Assembly: GCF_041245805.1 (NCBI RefSeq)
Contig: NZ_CP162490.1
Span: 783,001-847,000, forward strand
Direction of reading: 5' to 3'
Length of the DNA: 64,000 bases
Origin: Xanthomonas sp. DAR 34887
GTDB lineage: Bacteria; Pseudomonadota; Gammaproteobacteria; Xanthomonadales; Xanthomonadaceae
This document shows positions 34,661 to 43,535 of this stretch, one piece after another. The notes beneath the pieces were generated by a model that saw nothing but the letters and a program-made list of their open reading frames with translations, did no database searches and was not told where the DNA came from. Each line of letters begins with the position of its first letter. The stretch's first letter is position 1. A program made the translations under genes and the position numbers.

Positions 34661-35118
34661 GTGGGCCTCCTGTGCGGGCATGGCGCGGCGCCTGGCCGCG
34701 GCGGTCGCGACTGCACCGGCATGGCGCCGCGACCGCTGCGCGGCCAGGCGGCCGGCACCGCTGTCTGGAATGGTGGACGCATCTGCATTGCCTCCTGCGG
34801 ACCGCCACCCATGTTCTGCGCGCGCGGTGAAACGCCGGTGAGCGGGATTTGTGCGTGCGGTGAAACGCGTATCGCTGCCGGATGGCTGAACGAAACCGCC
34901 GGCGGCAGCGGCCCCTCGCGCTTGGCCATCTTCGCGAAAGCTTACTATTTAAGGTTTACAGTGGCGGCCGTATTTTGCCCGCCGACAGGAGAGAACGTGG
35001 GTACGAGTGGCAATCACAGCAAGATGGCGCCAGTAGTGGCGCCAGCATCCGCCGCGTCGCGCGCTCGCGCGGACGCGGCGCCGCGTCGCGGCGCTGTCCG
35101 ACGAGGCCTGCGGAACGC
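34661..35118. other. 458-bp region between the SemiSWEET-like gene and opgH
   Basis: It contains a 20-bp inverted repeat (34690-34709 with 34728-34749), two direct repeats GGTGAAACGC (34826 and 34859, 33 bp apart) and an AT-richer patch (34940-34960) where an opgH promoter could lie. No gene is supported. Confidence 0.55.
34690..34749. repeat. Long inverted repeat
   Basis: GCCTGGCCGCGGCGGTCGCG (34690-34709) pairs with 34728-34749 apart from a 2-nt bulge; the loop is 18 nt. It is not a REP or heptad element. Confidence 0.75.
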
Positions 35119-37050
35119 ATGAGCATGGTCGCCCCCACACCGACCCTGCCCGATTCCGTTGCGCTCGATGCCGGCCACGCGGTGCTGCCGCCCGAGGCGC
35201 CCCTGCCGATGCCGGTGCAATCGCTGCGCCAGGGCAAATTGCGCAACAGGCGCCTGCCCAGCACCCCGCCGGGCATGTTCTGGCGGCGCCTGTACGTGTT
35301 CGGCACGACCGCACTGATGACCGCCTACGCCAGCGTGCTGATCGGCAAGGTACTGCTGATCGGCGGCGTCAGCGTGCTCGAAGCCTGCCTGATGGTCCTG
35401 TTCGTTCCGCTGTTCGCGTGGATCGCGTTCTCGTTCGTCAGCGCGCTGGCCGGATTCGTGACCCTGGTGTTCGGCGGCGGGCGCAAGCTCGGCATCGATC
35501 CGGACGCGCCGCTGCCGCTGGTGCGTAGCCGCACCGCCTTGCTGATGCCCACCTACAACGAGGATCCGCACCGGTTGATGGCCGGACTGCAGGCGATCTA
35601 CGAATCGGTCGAGGCCACCGGGCAGATCGCGCACTTCGATTTCTTCATCCTCAGCGATACCACGCGCGCCGCGGTCGGTGCCGAGGAAGAGCAGGTCTAC
35701 GCCGAGCTGGTCGAACGCACCGGCGGCCAGGGCCGCATCTACTACCGGCGCCGCGCCGACAACGCCGAGCGCAAGGCCGGCAACATCGCCGACTGGGTGC
35801 GCCGTTTCGGCGGCGCCTATCCGCAGATGCTGATCCTGGACGCGGACAGCCTGATGACCGGCGAGACCATCGTGCGCCTGGTCGCGGGCATGGAAAACAA
35901 TCCCGACGTGGGCCTGATCCAGACCCTGCCGGAAGTGGTCAACGGCAACAGCCTGTTCGCGCGCATGCAGCAGTTCGGCGGCCGCGTGTACGGTCCGGTG
36001 ATCGCCTACGGCGTGGCCTGGTGGCACGGTTCGGAAAGCAACTACTGGGGCCACAACGCGGTGATGCGCACCCAGGCCTTCGCCGAACAGGCCGGCCTGC
36101 CGGCCTTGCCCGGGCGCAAGCCGTTCGGCGGGCACGTGCTCAGCCACGATTTCGTCGAGGCCGCGCTGATGCGCCGGGGCGGCTGGGCCACGCACATGGT
36201 GCCGTACCTGCAGGGCAGCTACGAGGAAGGCCCGCCGACGCTGACCGACCTGCTGGTGCGCGACCGCCGCTGGTGCCAGGGCAACCTGCAGCATTCCAAG
36301 GTGGTCTTCGCGCGCGGCCTGCACTGGATCAGCCGCATGCACATGATGATCGGCATCGGCCATTACTTCACCGCGCCGATGTGGGGCCTGCTGATGCTGA
36401 TCGGCATCGCGATCCCGCTGCAGAGCGGCGGCTTCGACCTGGTCGCCACGGTGGTGTCGCCGTTCTCGCCGGCGCGTTACTGGCACCAGCAGGACTCGAC
36501 CCGGGTGTTCTGGGTGTTCGCAGTGACCATGTTCGTGTTGCTGGCGCCGAAGGTGCTGGGCTATTTCGCCATGCTGCTGAAACCCGAGGAGCGGCGCGGC
36601 TGCGGCGGTGGCCTGCGCGCGCTGCTGAGCATGCTGCTGGAGACCGTGCTGGCGGCGCTGATGGCGCCGGTGGTGATGTACGTGCAATCGCGCGGCGTGG
36701 CCGAGGTGCTGGCCGGCAAGGACTCGGGCTGGGACGCGCAGCAGCGCGACGACGGCCGCCTGTCGTGGCTGGCGTTGGCACGCAGCTACGGCGGACTCAG
36801 CGCGTTCGGGCTGATGATGGGCGGAATGGCCTACGTGGTGTCGCCGTCGCTGGCGGCGTGGATGGCGCCGGTGGTGATCGGCATGGCGCTGGCGATTCCG
36901 GTGGTCGCGGTGAGTTCCTCGCGCGCGGCCGGGCTGTGGCTGCGCCAGCTGCGCATCCTGGCCATTCCCGAAGAGCAGAAGCCGCCGGCAGTCCTGCTGC
37001 GCGCGGGCGAATTGCGCCGCGCTGCCGCCGCCCGCCGCGCCGCCGGCTGA
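35119..37050 (+). CDS. opgH: Glucans biosynthesis glucosyltransferase H
   Basis: 643 residues, inner-membrane GT2. Cytoplasmic N-tail, two helices (about 60-120), a glycosyltransferase loop with LMPTYNEDP, LDADS and RDRRWCQGN (the D,D,D,RxxRW-type motif), then about five helices. It makes the beta-1,2 backbone of osmoregulated periplasmic glucans. It is shorter than E. coli OpgH (about 847) because both tails are reduced. opgG is not adjacent. A GCCGGC hairpin spans the stop codon (37038-37060). Start 35119 has only a weak GGAA; a further in-frame ATG is at 35125. Confidence 0.93.
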   Translation: MSMVAPTPTLPDSVALDAGHAVLPPEAPLPMPVQSLRQGKLRNRRLPSTPPGMFWRRLYVFGTTALMTAYASVLIGKVLLIGGVSVLEACLMVLFVPLFAWIAFSFVSALAGFVTLVFGGGRKLGIDPDAPLPLVRSRTALLMPTYNEDPHRLMAGLQAIYESVEATGQIAHFDFFILSDTTRAAVGAEEEQVYAELVERTGGQGRIYYRRRADNAERKAGNIADWVRRFGGAYPQMLILDADSLMTGETIVRLVAGMENNPDVGLIQTLPEVVNGNSLFARMQQFGGRVYGPVIAYGVAWWHGSESNYWGHNAVMRTQAFAEQAGLPALPGRKPFGGHVLSHDFVEAALMRRGGWATHMVPYLQGSYEEGPPTLTDLLVRDRRWCQGNLQHSKVVFARGLHWISRMHMMIGIGHYFTAPMWGLLMLIGIAIPLQSGGFDLVATVVSPFSPARYWHQQDSTRVFWVFAVTMFVLLAPKVLGYFAMLLKPEERRGCGGGLRALLSMLLETVLAALMAPVVMYVQSRGVAEVLAGKDSGWDAQQRDDGRLSWLALARSYGGLSAFGLMMGGMAYVVSPSLAAWMAPVVIGMALAIPVVAVSSSRAAGLWLRQLRILAIPEEQKPPAVLLRAGELRRAAAARRAAG

Positions 37051-37105
37051 GCCGGCGGCGGACGCGGCAGGCATAATGCGCCCCATCTCGATGGGGACCG
37101 CACGC

Positions 37106-37771
37106 ATGCTGGAAACAGTGGAACACGAAACTGCCGCTTCGCCGGCGTGGACCGTCCTGTGGTTGCACGGACTCGGCGCCGACGGCCACGACTTCGCGCC
37201 GCTGGTGCCGGAACTGCTGCAACCGGGCTGGCCGGCGTTGCGCTTCGTGTTTCCGCATGCGCCGGTGCGCCCGGTGACGATCAACAACGGCGTGCGCATG
37301 CGCGCCTGGTACGACATCGTCAGCCCGGACTTCTCCAATCGCGCCGACAGCGCCGGCGTCGCCGCCTCGGTCGCCCAGGTCGAGGAACTGATCGCGCGCG
37401 AAGAGACCCGCGGGGTGCCCGCCGAGCGCCTGCTGCTGGCCGGTTTCTCGCAGGGCGGGGCGATCACGCTGGCGACGGGGCTGCGCCGCCAGCGGCCGCT
37501 GGCCGGCTTGATCGCGCTGTCCACCTATCTGCCGGAAGTGGCCGACGTGGCCCGCTGGCATGCGCCGGCGGCGCTGTCGCAGCCGCTGTTCATGGCCCAC
37601 GGCCAGGGCGACCCGGTGATTCCGCAGCCCTATGCCGAGCAGACCGCGCAGGTGCTGCAGGCGCTGGGCATGCCGGTGCAGTGGCAGCGCTATCCGATGG
37701 CGCACCAGGTTTGCGCCGAGGAAATCGCCGATCTGCGCGCCTGGATGAGCGCGCGCTTCGCCGCCGGCTGA
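37106..37771 (+). CDS. Carboxylesterase/phospholipase of the EstB family
   Basis: 221 residues, alpha/beta hydrolase: LWLHGLGADGHDFAPLVPEL, nucleophile in AGFSQGGAITL, Asp in GQGDPVIP, His in YPMAHQVC. It probably hydrolyses short-chain esters. GGGGA (37093-37097) serves ATG 37106; upstream ATGs at 37076 and 37091 are weaker. The ribosome site lies in a perfect CCCCAT/ATGGGG hairpin (37081-37096). Confidence 0.9.
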   Translation: MLETVEHETAASPAWTVLWLHGLGADGHDFAPLVPELLQPGWPALRFVFPHAPVRPVTINNGVRMRAWYDIVSPDFSNRADSAGVAASVAQVEELIAREETRGVPAERLLLAGFSQGGAITLATGLRRQRPLAGLIALSTYLPEVADVARWHAPAALSQPLFMAHGQGDPVIPQPYAEQTAQVLQALGMPVQWQRYPMAHQVCAEEIADLRAWMSARFAAG

Positions 37772-37897
37772 GGCGAGGCCGCGGTGCCGGGCCGTGCGCC
37801 AGTCCGGCCACACAGGCGCTGCGGCGCGGATGACGGCCCGCCGGCAGCGGGGCTACTATGCGGCGAGACCGCGCTCCAGCCCACTGAGGTGACGTAC

Positions 37898-38626
37898 GTG
37901 AAGGTGGTGATCGCCGACGACGAACCCCTGGCACGCGAGCGCTTGCGCGCACTGCTGGACGAGCATGCCGGCGTCGAGGTGGTGGCCGAGGCAGGCAATG
38001 GCCTGGAAACGCTGCGCGCCTGCGCCGAGTTGCGCCCGGATCTGGTGTTGCTGGATATCGCCATGCCCGGCGTCGACGGGTTGGAGACCGCGCGCCACCT
38101 GGCCAGCTTCGAGCCGCGCCCGGCGGTGGTGTTCTGCACCGCCTACGATGCGCACGCGCTGTCCGCGTTCGAGGCCGCGGCGATCGACTACCTGATGAAA
38201 CCGGTGCGCGCCGAGCGGCTGGCGGCGGCACTGGAGCGCGCGCGCACCTTCATGGCCGGCCGCGGCGGCGCTGCGGCGATGCCGTCGGCGCAGCGCCGCA
38301 GCCATCTGTGCGCGCGGCTGCGCGGCAGCCTTCGGCTGATCCCGGTCGACGACATCCACTATCTGCAGGCCGAGGAAAAGTACGTGGTGGTGCATCACGC
38401 GCGCGGCGAGGACCTGATCGAGGAGTCGCTGAAGTCCCTGGAAGAGGAGTTCGCCGAGCGCTTCGTGCGCATCCATCGCAATTGCCTGGTCGCGCGCCAC
38501 GAACTGGTCGAGCTGCGGCGCCTGGGCGAGGGCCAGGTGCATGCGGTGCTGCGCCATGGCAAGCAGCCGCTGGAAGTGAGCCGGCGCTGCGTGGCGCAGC
38601 TGCGGCAGGAGATCCGGCAACGTTGA
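37898..38626 (+). CDS. algR: AlgR/LytTR-family response regulator
   Basis: 242 residues from GTG 37898 with GAGGTGA upstream. The receiver (acidic pair D7-D8, phosphoacceptor D53 in LLDIAMPG, K101) is followed by a LytTR DNA-binding domain (DIHYLQAEEKYVVVHH, FVRIHRNCLVARHELVEL). In Pseudomonas AlgR controls alginate and twitching and sits beside hemC. Here hemC also follows, but no AlgZ/FimS kinase gene is upstream. Confidence 0.9.
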   Translation: MKVVIADDEPLARERLRALLDEHAGVEVVAEAGNGLETLRACAELRPDLVLLDIAMPGVDGLETARHLASFEPRPAVVFCTAYDAHALSAFEAAAIDYLMKPVRAERLAAALERARTFMAGRGGAAAMPSAQRRSHLCARLRGSLRLIPVDDIHYLQAEEKYVVVHHARGEDLIEESLKSLEEEFAERFVRIHRNCLVARHELVELRRLGEGQVHAVLRHGKQPLEVSRRCVAQLRQEIRQR

Positions 38627-38728
38627 GGGGCCGGGATTCGGGCTGGGGGATGACCCGCCGTTCGGCGGTGGAAAGCCGGATCGGGAAGCGCCGAGATGGA
38701 CGGCGGCGCTTTCCGCGATAATGGGCGG

Positions 38729-39649
38729 ATGAAGATCCTGCGCATCGCTACCCGCAAGAGTCCGCTCGCCCTGTGGCAGAGCGAACATGTCGCCGAACGC
38801 CTGCGCCAGGCGCACCCGCAGCTGGACGTGGTGCTGGTGCCGATGAGCACCCGCGGCGACGAGGTGCTGGACCGCTCGCTGGCGGCGATCGGCGGCAAGG
38901 GCCTGTTCCTGAAGGAGCTGGAGCTGGCGATGCTGCGCGGCGAGGCCGACTGCGCGGTGCATTCGCTGAAGGACGTGCCGATGGAACTGGACCCGCCGTT
39001 CGCGTTGCCGGCGATCCTGGCCCGCGCCGATCCGGCCGACGCGCTGATCTCCAACCTCTACGCGTCGCTGGACGCGCTGCCGCTGGGCGCGCGCGTGGGC
39101 ACCTCGTCGCTGCGCCGGCAGGCGCAACTGCGCGCGCGGCGCCCGGACCTGCAGTTGCTGGACCTGCGCGGCAACGTCAACACGCGCCTGGCCAAGCTCG
39201 ACAACGGCGGCTACGACGGCATCGTACTGGCCTGCGCCGGCTTGCAGCGGCTGGGCCTGGAGGCGCGCATCACCCAGCGCCTGCAGCCGCCGGACTGGCT
39301 GCCGGCGCCGGCGCAGGGCGCCATCGCGGTGGAATGCCGTGGCGACGACGCGGCCGCACTGGGCCTGTTCGCCGCGATCGACGACGCGGCCACGCGCAGC
39401 TGCGTGGAGGCCGAGCGGGCGATGAACCGCGCGCTGCACGGCAGTTGCCACGTGCCGGTGGCCGCGTTCGCGCACTGGCGGGGCGAAGACCTGCTGCTGC
39501 AGGGCATGGTCGGCGGCGTCGCCGACGGGCGCCTGGTGCGCGCCGACCTGCAGCGCAGCGCCCAGGACCCGCAGGCGCTGGGCGAGGCGGTGGCCGAGGC
39601 GCTGCTAGGCGCCGGCGCACGCGAACTGCTGGACGCCGTGCTGCCGTGA
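38729..39649 (+). CDS. hemC: Porphobilinogen deaminase
   Basis: 306 residues. It joins four porphobilinogens into hydroxymethylbilane, feeding heme and siroheme. Cofactor-attachment C240 is in LHGSCHVPVAAFA; substrate-binding motifs are TRKSPLALWQ, GGKGLFLKELE, VHSLKDVP and GTSSLRRQAQL. Start 38729 follows GGGCGG. hemD does not follow directly. Confidence 0.96.
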   Translation: MKILRIATRKSPLALWQSEHVAERLRQAHPQLDVVLVPMSTRGDEVLDRSLAAIGGKGLFLKELELAMLRGEADCAVHSLKDVPMELDPPFALPAILARADPADALISNLYASLDALPLGARVGTSSLRRQAQLRARRPDLQLLDLRGNVNTRLAKLDNGGYDGIVLACAGLQRLGLEARITQRLQPPDWLPAPAQGAIAVECRGDDAAALGLFAAIDDAATRSCVEAERAMNRALHGSCHVPVAAFAHWRGEDLLLQGMVGGVADGRLVRADLQRSAQDPQALGEAVAEALLGAGARELLDAVLP

Positions 39650-39677
39650 ACGCAGGCCGGCCAAATCCGGCAGCCAC

Positions 39678-39752
39678 CCTGTAGGAGCGGCTTCAGCTGC
39701 GACAGGCCTAAAGAGACAGATAGTGCCTGTCGCGGCTGAAGCCGCTCCTACA
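39678..39752. repeat. REP inverted pair (REPIN)
   Basis: GTAG-type arms at 39678-39704 and 39726-39752, between hemC and the convergent DUF481 gene. It may serve as a shared transcription barrier. Confidence 0.85.
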
Positions 39753-39835
39753 GAAGCTCCGTCAGCTGAAACACCCGAAGTCCTAGCGGCTGGAAGACCA
39801 CGCATCGGCCCGATCGCCGCGCCGCCCGGCTTTTG

Positions 39836-39866
39836 CGAATCCCCAATCCCGACTCCCGAATCCCGG
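39836..39866. repeat. GGGATTC/GGGATTG heptad repeat, one arm
   Basis: CGAATCCCCAATCCCGACTC then CCGAATCCCGG, just after the DUF481 stop. The matching arm is missing here. Confidence 0.75.
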
Positions 39867-39868
39867 CC

Positions 39869-40657
39869 TCACTTGAACTTATAGACCACGTTCATCGTCG
39901 CCAAGGTATCGGTCTTCTTCTTGTCGTCGCTGACATCGCTGTTGTGGCGCGCCTGCCAGCCGGCCTTCAGCGCCAGCCGCGAGTTCATGCTGACCGAGAT
40001 GCCCAGGTCGTTCTGCGCGAAGGTGTTGTAGGAGCCGGATTCGACCAGCAGGGTATTGGCCAGTTCGGTGTTCTCGGTCAGGCCGTACTTGAAGTCGACC
40101 AGGCCGCGGCCGATCAGCCCGGTCTCGGTGCGGTCTTCTTCCACGTCGTGGGCGCGGCGCACGCCGGGACCGATCTGCACGTCGAGGCTCCTGTGGTCGC
40201 CATCCATGATCCGCGTGCCGTAGCCGATGCCGATCGTGGCCAGGCGGTCGTAGGTGGCGAAATCGTCGCGCTCGTAGCGCAGCGAGGCGGTCAGCTGGCG
40301 GTGCTCGCCGAGCTGCAGCGCGCTGCCGGCGCTGCCGGTGTAGCGGTTGGACGTCGTCTGGCGCACGCGTTCGGTGGTGCCGTCGTCGTTGGTGTTGGTG
40401 TACTCGGCGCTGGCGCGCAAGGCGAACAGATCGATGCTGTGGATCCAGTCGCCGTCCAGGTACTGGCCCTTGAGCCGGCCATTGAAGCTTTCGTTGGAAC
40501 TGTTGCCGCGCGAGGAGGACAGTCCCAGCTCGCCGGAGCCGCTCCACGGTGAACTGCCCGGTTCCGCCGGCGGGGTGGGCACATCGGCGGCCAGGGCCGT
40601 GGAGGTGCACAGCAGCAACGAGGTGATGGCGGATACTACGGTGGCGCAGCGGGGCAT
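39869..40657 (-). CDS. DUF481 outer-membrane beta-barrel protein
   Basis: 262 residues: signal peptide (to about STALAA), then GSGELGLSSSRGNSSNESFN, LKGQYLDGDWIHSIDLFALR and alternating strands ending in VYKFK, typical of DUF481/salt-stress-induced outer-membrane proteins. The role is unknown; a 12-14-strand barrel is inferred. It ends next to a heptad repeat. Confidence 0.88.
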   Translation of the reverse strand: MPRCATVVSAITSLLLCTSTALAADVPTPPAEPGSSPWSGSGELGLSSSRGNSSNESFNGRLKGQYLDGDWIHSIDLFALRASAEYTNTNDDGTTERVRQTTSNRYTGSAGSALQLGEHRQLTASLRYERDDFATYDRLATIGIGYGTRIMDGDHRSLDVQIGPGVRRAHDVEEDRTETGLIGRGLVDFKYGLTENTELANTLLVESGSYNTFAQNDLGISVSMNSRLALKAGWQARHNSDVSDDKKKTDTLATMNVVYKFK

Positions 40658-40851
40658 GGCTTTACTCTCCGGTTGAGGACGCAGCCTTCGGCTAACGAAA
40701 TGGAAACGATTTCATCATACCGGATCTACATGACGCCCCGGCCGCCACCGGACCCCGGCTTCATCGCCGGTTCGGTCGTGTCGCCGCGGTTCGGGCGCGC
40801 GGCCGGCCGCAATGCGTTCTTCCGCCACGCACTTCGGACATAATCGGGACC

Positions 40852-41823
40852 ATGGACCGCTACGAACGCATCAACGCACTGCACCGGCTGCTCAAGTCCG
40901 CCCGCTATCCGGTGACGGTGGCGCGGCTGCAGGACGAATTGAGCTGCTCCCGCGCCACCGTCTATCGCGACCTGGCGTTCCTGCGCGATGCGCTGATGGC
41001 CCCGGTCGAGGGCGACGGCGAGGCCGGGTTCCGCTACGAGTCCGGCGAGAGCGACCGCTTCGAACTGCCCGGGTTGTGGCTCAGTTCCGAGGAACTGCAC
41101 GCGCTGCTGGCCTCGCAGCAATTGCTGGCGCGGACCGGCGGGGGGGTGCTGTCCTCGGTGCTGGCGCCGCTGCAGCAGCGCATCGAGAGCCTGCTGGCGG
41201 CGCAGGCCGGGGCCACCCACTGGCCGGTGGAGCGGGTGCGGGTGATCCCGCATCGCGGCCGCAAGCTCGACGAGGCCAGTTTCCGCACCGTCGCCTCGGC
41301 GGTGCTGGAGCGCAAGCGGCTGTCGTTCGACTACCGTGCGCGCTCCACCGACGAATCGACCAAGCGCACGGTGTCGCCGCAGCGCATCACCCACTACCGC
41401 GACAACTGGTACCTGGACGCCTGGGACCACGGCCGCGACGCGGTGCGCAGCTTCGCGGTGGACCGCATCAACCAGGCGCGGCTGCTCGACCAGCCGGCGC
41501 AGGACATGGCCGACGCGGAGCTGGACTCGCAGCTGGCGGCCAGCTACGGGATCTTCTCCGGCGCGCCCAAGGGCTGGGCGACGATCGTGTTCAGCCCCAA
41601 GGCCGCGCGCTGGGTCGCCGACGAGCACTGGCATTCCAAGCAGCAGGGGCGGTTCCTGGCCGACGGCCGCTACGAACTGAAGGTGCCGTACAGCGTCTCG
41701 CGCGAGCTGCTGATGGACGTGCTGCACTACGGCTCGGACGCGGAAATCGTCGAGCCGCGCTCGCTGCGCGAACAGGCCAAGGCGCTGCTGTCGCTGGCGC
41801 TGAGCAACTATAGCGACGACTGA
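40852..41823 (+). CDS. HTH-WYL transcriptional regulator
   Basis: 323 residues. N-terminal HTH_11 (DRYERINALHRLLKSARYPV, LSCSRATVYRDLAFLRDAL), a WYL domain (about 140-225; YRDNWYLDAWDHGRDAVRSF, where the WYL motif reads WYL) and a C-terminal WCX-like part. WYL proteins sense nucleic-acid or nucleotide ligands; targets are unknown here. No defence genes are adjacent. Confidence 0.9.
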   Translation: MDRYERINALHRLLKSARYPVTVARLQDELSCSRATVYRDLAFLRDALMAPVEGDGEAGFRYESGESDRFELPGLWLSSEELHALLASQQLLARTGGGVLSSVLAPLQQRIESLLAAQAGATHWPVERVRVIPHRGRKLDEASFRTVASAVLERKRLSFDYRARSTDESTKRTVSPQRITHYRDNWYLDAWDHGRDAVRSFAVDRINQARLLDQPAQDMADAELDSQLAASYGIFSGAPKGWATIVFSPKAARWVADEHWHSKQQGRFLADGRYELKVPYSVSRELLMDVLHYGSDAEIVEPRSLREQAKALLSLALSNYSDD

Positions 41824-41851
41824 GGCGTTCGCATCGGGCGTGCTGCTGCCG

Positions 41852-41928
41852 TTGTAGGAGCGGCTTCAGCCGCGACAGGCATTATCGATGGCCGACATCG
41901 CCTGTCGCGGCTGAAGCCGCTCCTACAG
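41852..41928. repeat. REP inverted pair; supplies the stop codon of the HxlR gene
   Basis: Arms at 41852-41879 and 41901-41928 (GTAG type). On the minus strand the TAG of CTGTAG at 41923-41925 is the stop codon of the next gene. Confidence 0.85.
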
Positions 41929-42348
41929 GGCGTCCGGCGGCGGGTTGCCGCTGCTCAGGATCGCGCCGATGTTGTTCTCGATCCAGTCCACCAGCGCCTG
42001 CACATGCGTGGCCGCGTCTTCGCCCAGCGCGGTCAGCGCGTATTCCACGTGCGGCGGGACCACCGGATAGGCGGTGCGCTGCACCAGGCCATCGGCTTCC
42101 AGCGCCTGCAGGGTCTGCGACAGCATCTTCTCGCTGACCCCTTCGAGCTTGCGGCGCAGGTCGCCGAACCGATGCGTGCCCTTGCGCAGCGCGACCAGCA
42201 CCAGCACGCCCCAGCGGCTGGTCACATGGCTGAGGACGGCGCGCGAAGGACAATGCTGCGCGAACACCTGGCCGCGCGTGGGCTCCGCGGCGGGGGCGTG
42301 CGGCGCAGTGCAGGGGAGGTCGGAAGGAACGCTGGCCAAGCGGTGCAC
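41923..42348 (-). CDS. HxlR-family winged-helix regulator
   Basis: 141 residues. CPSRAVLSHVTSRWGVLVLV, LRRKLEGVSEKMLSQTLQAL and ADGLVQRTAYPVVPPHVEYA are the HxlR signature, including the N-terminal Cys (CPSR) that can act as a redox sensor in this family. The start is GTG 42348; an internal start nearer CPSR is possible. The last residue and stop lie in a REP element. The target is unknown. Confidence 0.9.
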   Translation of the reverse strand: MHRLASVPSDLPCTAPHAPAAEPTRGQVFAQHCPSRAVLSHVTSRWGVLVLVALRKGTHRFGDLRRKLEGVSEKMLSQTLQALEADGLVQRTAYPVVPPHVEYALTALGEDAATHVQALVDWIENNIGAILSSGNPPPDAL

Positions 42349-42450
42349 CTGTCTGGGGGACGGACCGGCCCGATCATACGGGGGCCGGCTGGCGCCTCGC
42401 TGAGCGGCAGGCGATGGCGGTGCAACCTATTCGGGGATCGGCGACACGCC

Positions 42451-43035
42451 TCAGGGCTTGCTCGGCACTTCGAAGCCCAGCTTGCCGACCTGGTCGCGGC
42501 GCTGCGCCACGCGCTTGAGCTTGTCCACCTTAATCCCGTAATCGTGGTCCAGCTTGCCGACCAGCTCGCGGTACTGCTTGTAGTCCATGTCCGGCGAGCG
42601 CGAGAACACCCAGGCCAGGTCGCGGCCGGGGTAGTCGATCAGCGCCCAGGAATAGTCCGGCGCCACTTCGAGGATGCGGTACTTGGTCGGCACCACGGCG
42701 AAGAACCAGGTGGTCCAGCGGCGGTTGCCGCTGTCGTCCTTGACCGTGGCGCGCGAGGTGACCTCCTTGATCGGCTCGTCGAAGCCTTCGCGGTACTGGT
42801 AGCGCACGGCGATCTTGCCGTCTTCCTTGAGCGTGTACTCGTCGCTGCTGGCGACATGCCCGCGTTCGGCGAAATACGGCACGTGCGCGATCACGTACCA
42901 GCGGCCCATGAAGCGCTGCAGGTCGATCGGCGGCTGCTGCGAGGGTTCTTGCTCCGGGGATTTCGCCCGCGCCGCCGGCAGGGGAACGGCCATGCCGAGC
43001 AGCAGCACGGAGGCGAACAGGGAAAGCAGGCGCAT
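42451..43035 (-). CDS. Lipocalin (Blc-like), exported
   Basis: 194 residues with signal peptide (MRLLSLFASVLLLGMAVPLP...ARA). Lipocalin motif FMGRWYVIAHVP, then YREGFDEPI, WTTWFFAVVPTKYRILEVAP and DYSWALIDYPGRDLAWVFSR. It binds lipids or hydrophobic ligands in the periplasm. Unlike E. coli Blc it lacks a lipobox Cys. It is divergent from the small membrane-protein gene at 43167. Confidence 0.9.
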   Translation of the reverse strand: MRLLSLFASVLLLGMAVPLPAARAKSPEQEPSQQPPIDLQRFMGRWYVIAHVPYFAERGHVASSDEYTLKEDGKIAVRYQYREGFDEPIKEVTSRATVKDDSGNRRWTTWFFAVVPTKYRILEVAPDYSWALIDYPGRDLAWVFSRSPDMDYKQYRELVGKLDHDYGIKVDKLKRVAQRRDQVGKLGFEVPSKP

Positions 43036-43166
43036 AGGGCAGGGTCCGGGGCTTGAAGAGATACGCTACCCAGTATCGGGCGAAAGTGATGTCAATAGTG
43101 GGTCGCAGCCACTGAGATGGCCGCGCGGCAGGCTGCACGCCTCAGCCCTGCTCCGGAGTCGCCGCC

Positions 43167-43469
43167 ATGCCGATCGCCCGTTCGTCCCGCCCCGTCCATG
43201 CCCCGCACCCCGCGCTGCGCCGCCTGGTGCGACAGGCGCTGCTCGCCGGCCTGGCCCTGGTCCTGGTATGGCCGGCGGCGCGCGGCTACAGCGAATGGCT
43301 GGGCTGGCGGCCGTTGTGGCTGCTGGGCATGCCGCTGAGCGCGTGGTGGGCGCTGCACCGCTTCCCGTTGCCGCTGCGGGCGTTGCGCCGGGTCCGGGCG
43401 CGGGTGCGGCCACGGGTGCAGGCACGGCGCCGGCGGGCGCCGGCCTGGCGGACCAGTCGCGCGGCCTGA
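43167..43469 (+). CDS. Small membrane protein, unknown
   Basis: 100 residues with two hydrophobic segments (LVRQALLAGLALVLVWPAA; WLLGMPLSAWWALHRFPLPL) and a strongly basic Arg-rich tail. CGGAG lies 8 nt before ATG 43167. Family unknown. Confidence 0.6.
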   Translation: MPIARSSRPVHAPHPALRRLVRQALLAGLALVLVWPAARGYSEWLGWRPLWLLGMPLSAWWALHRFPLPLRALRRVRARVRPRVQARRRRAPAWRTSRAA

Positions 43470-43535
43470 CCTTCGGCAGGGGAGGGCTGCGGCCCTGCAT
43501 GCTACGGTTCCGGGCTGTTCTCCCGGACCCGACCC

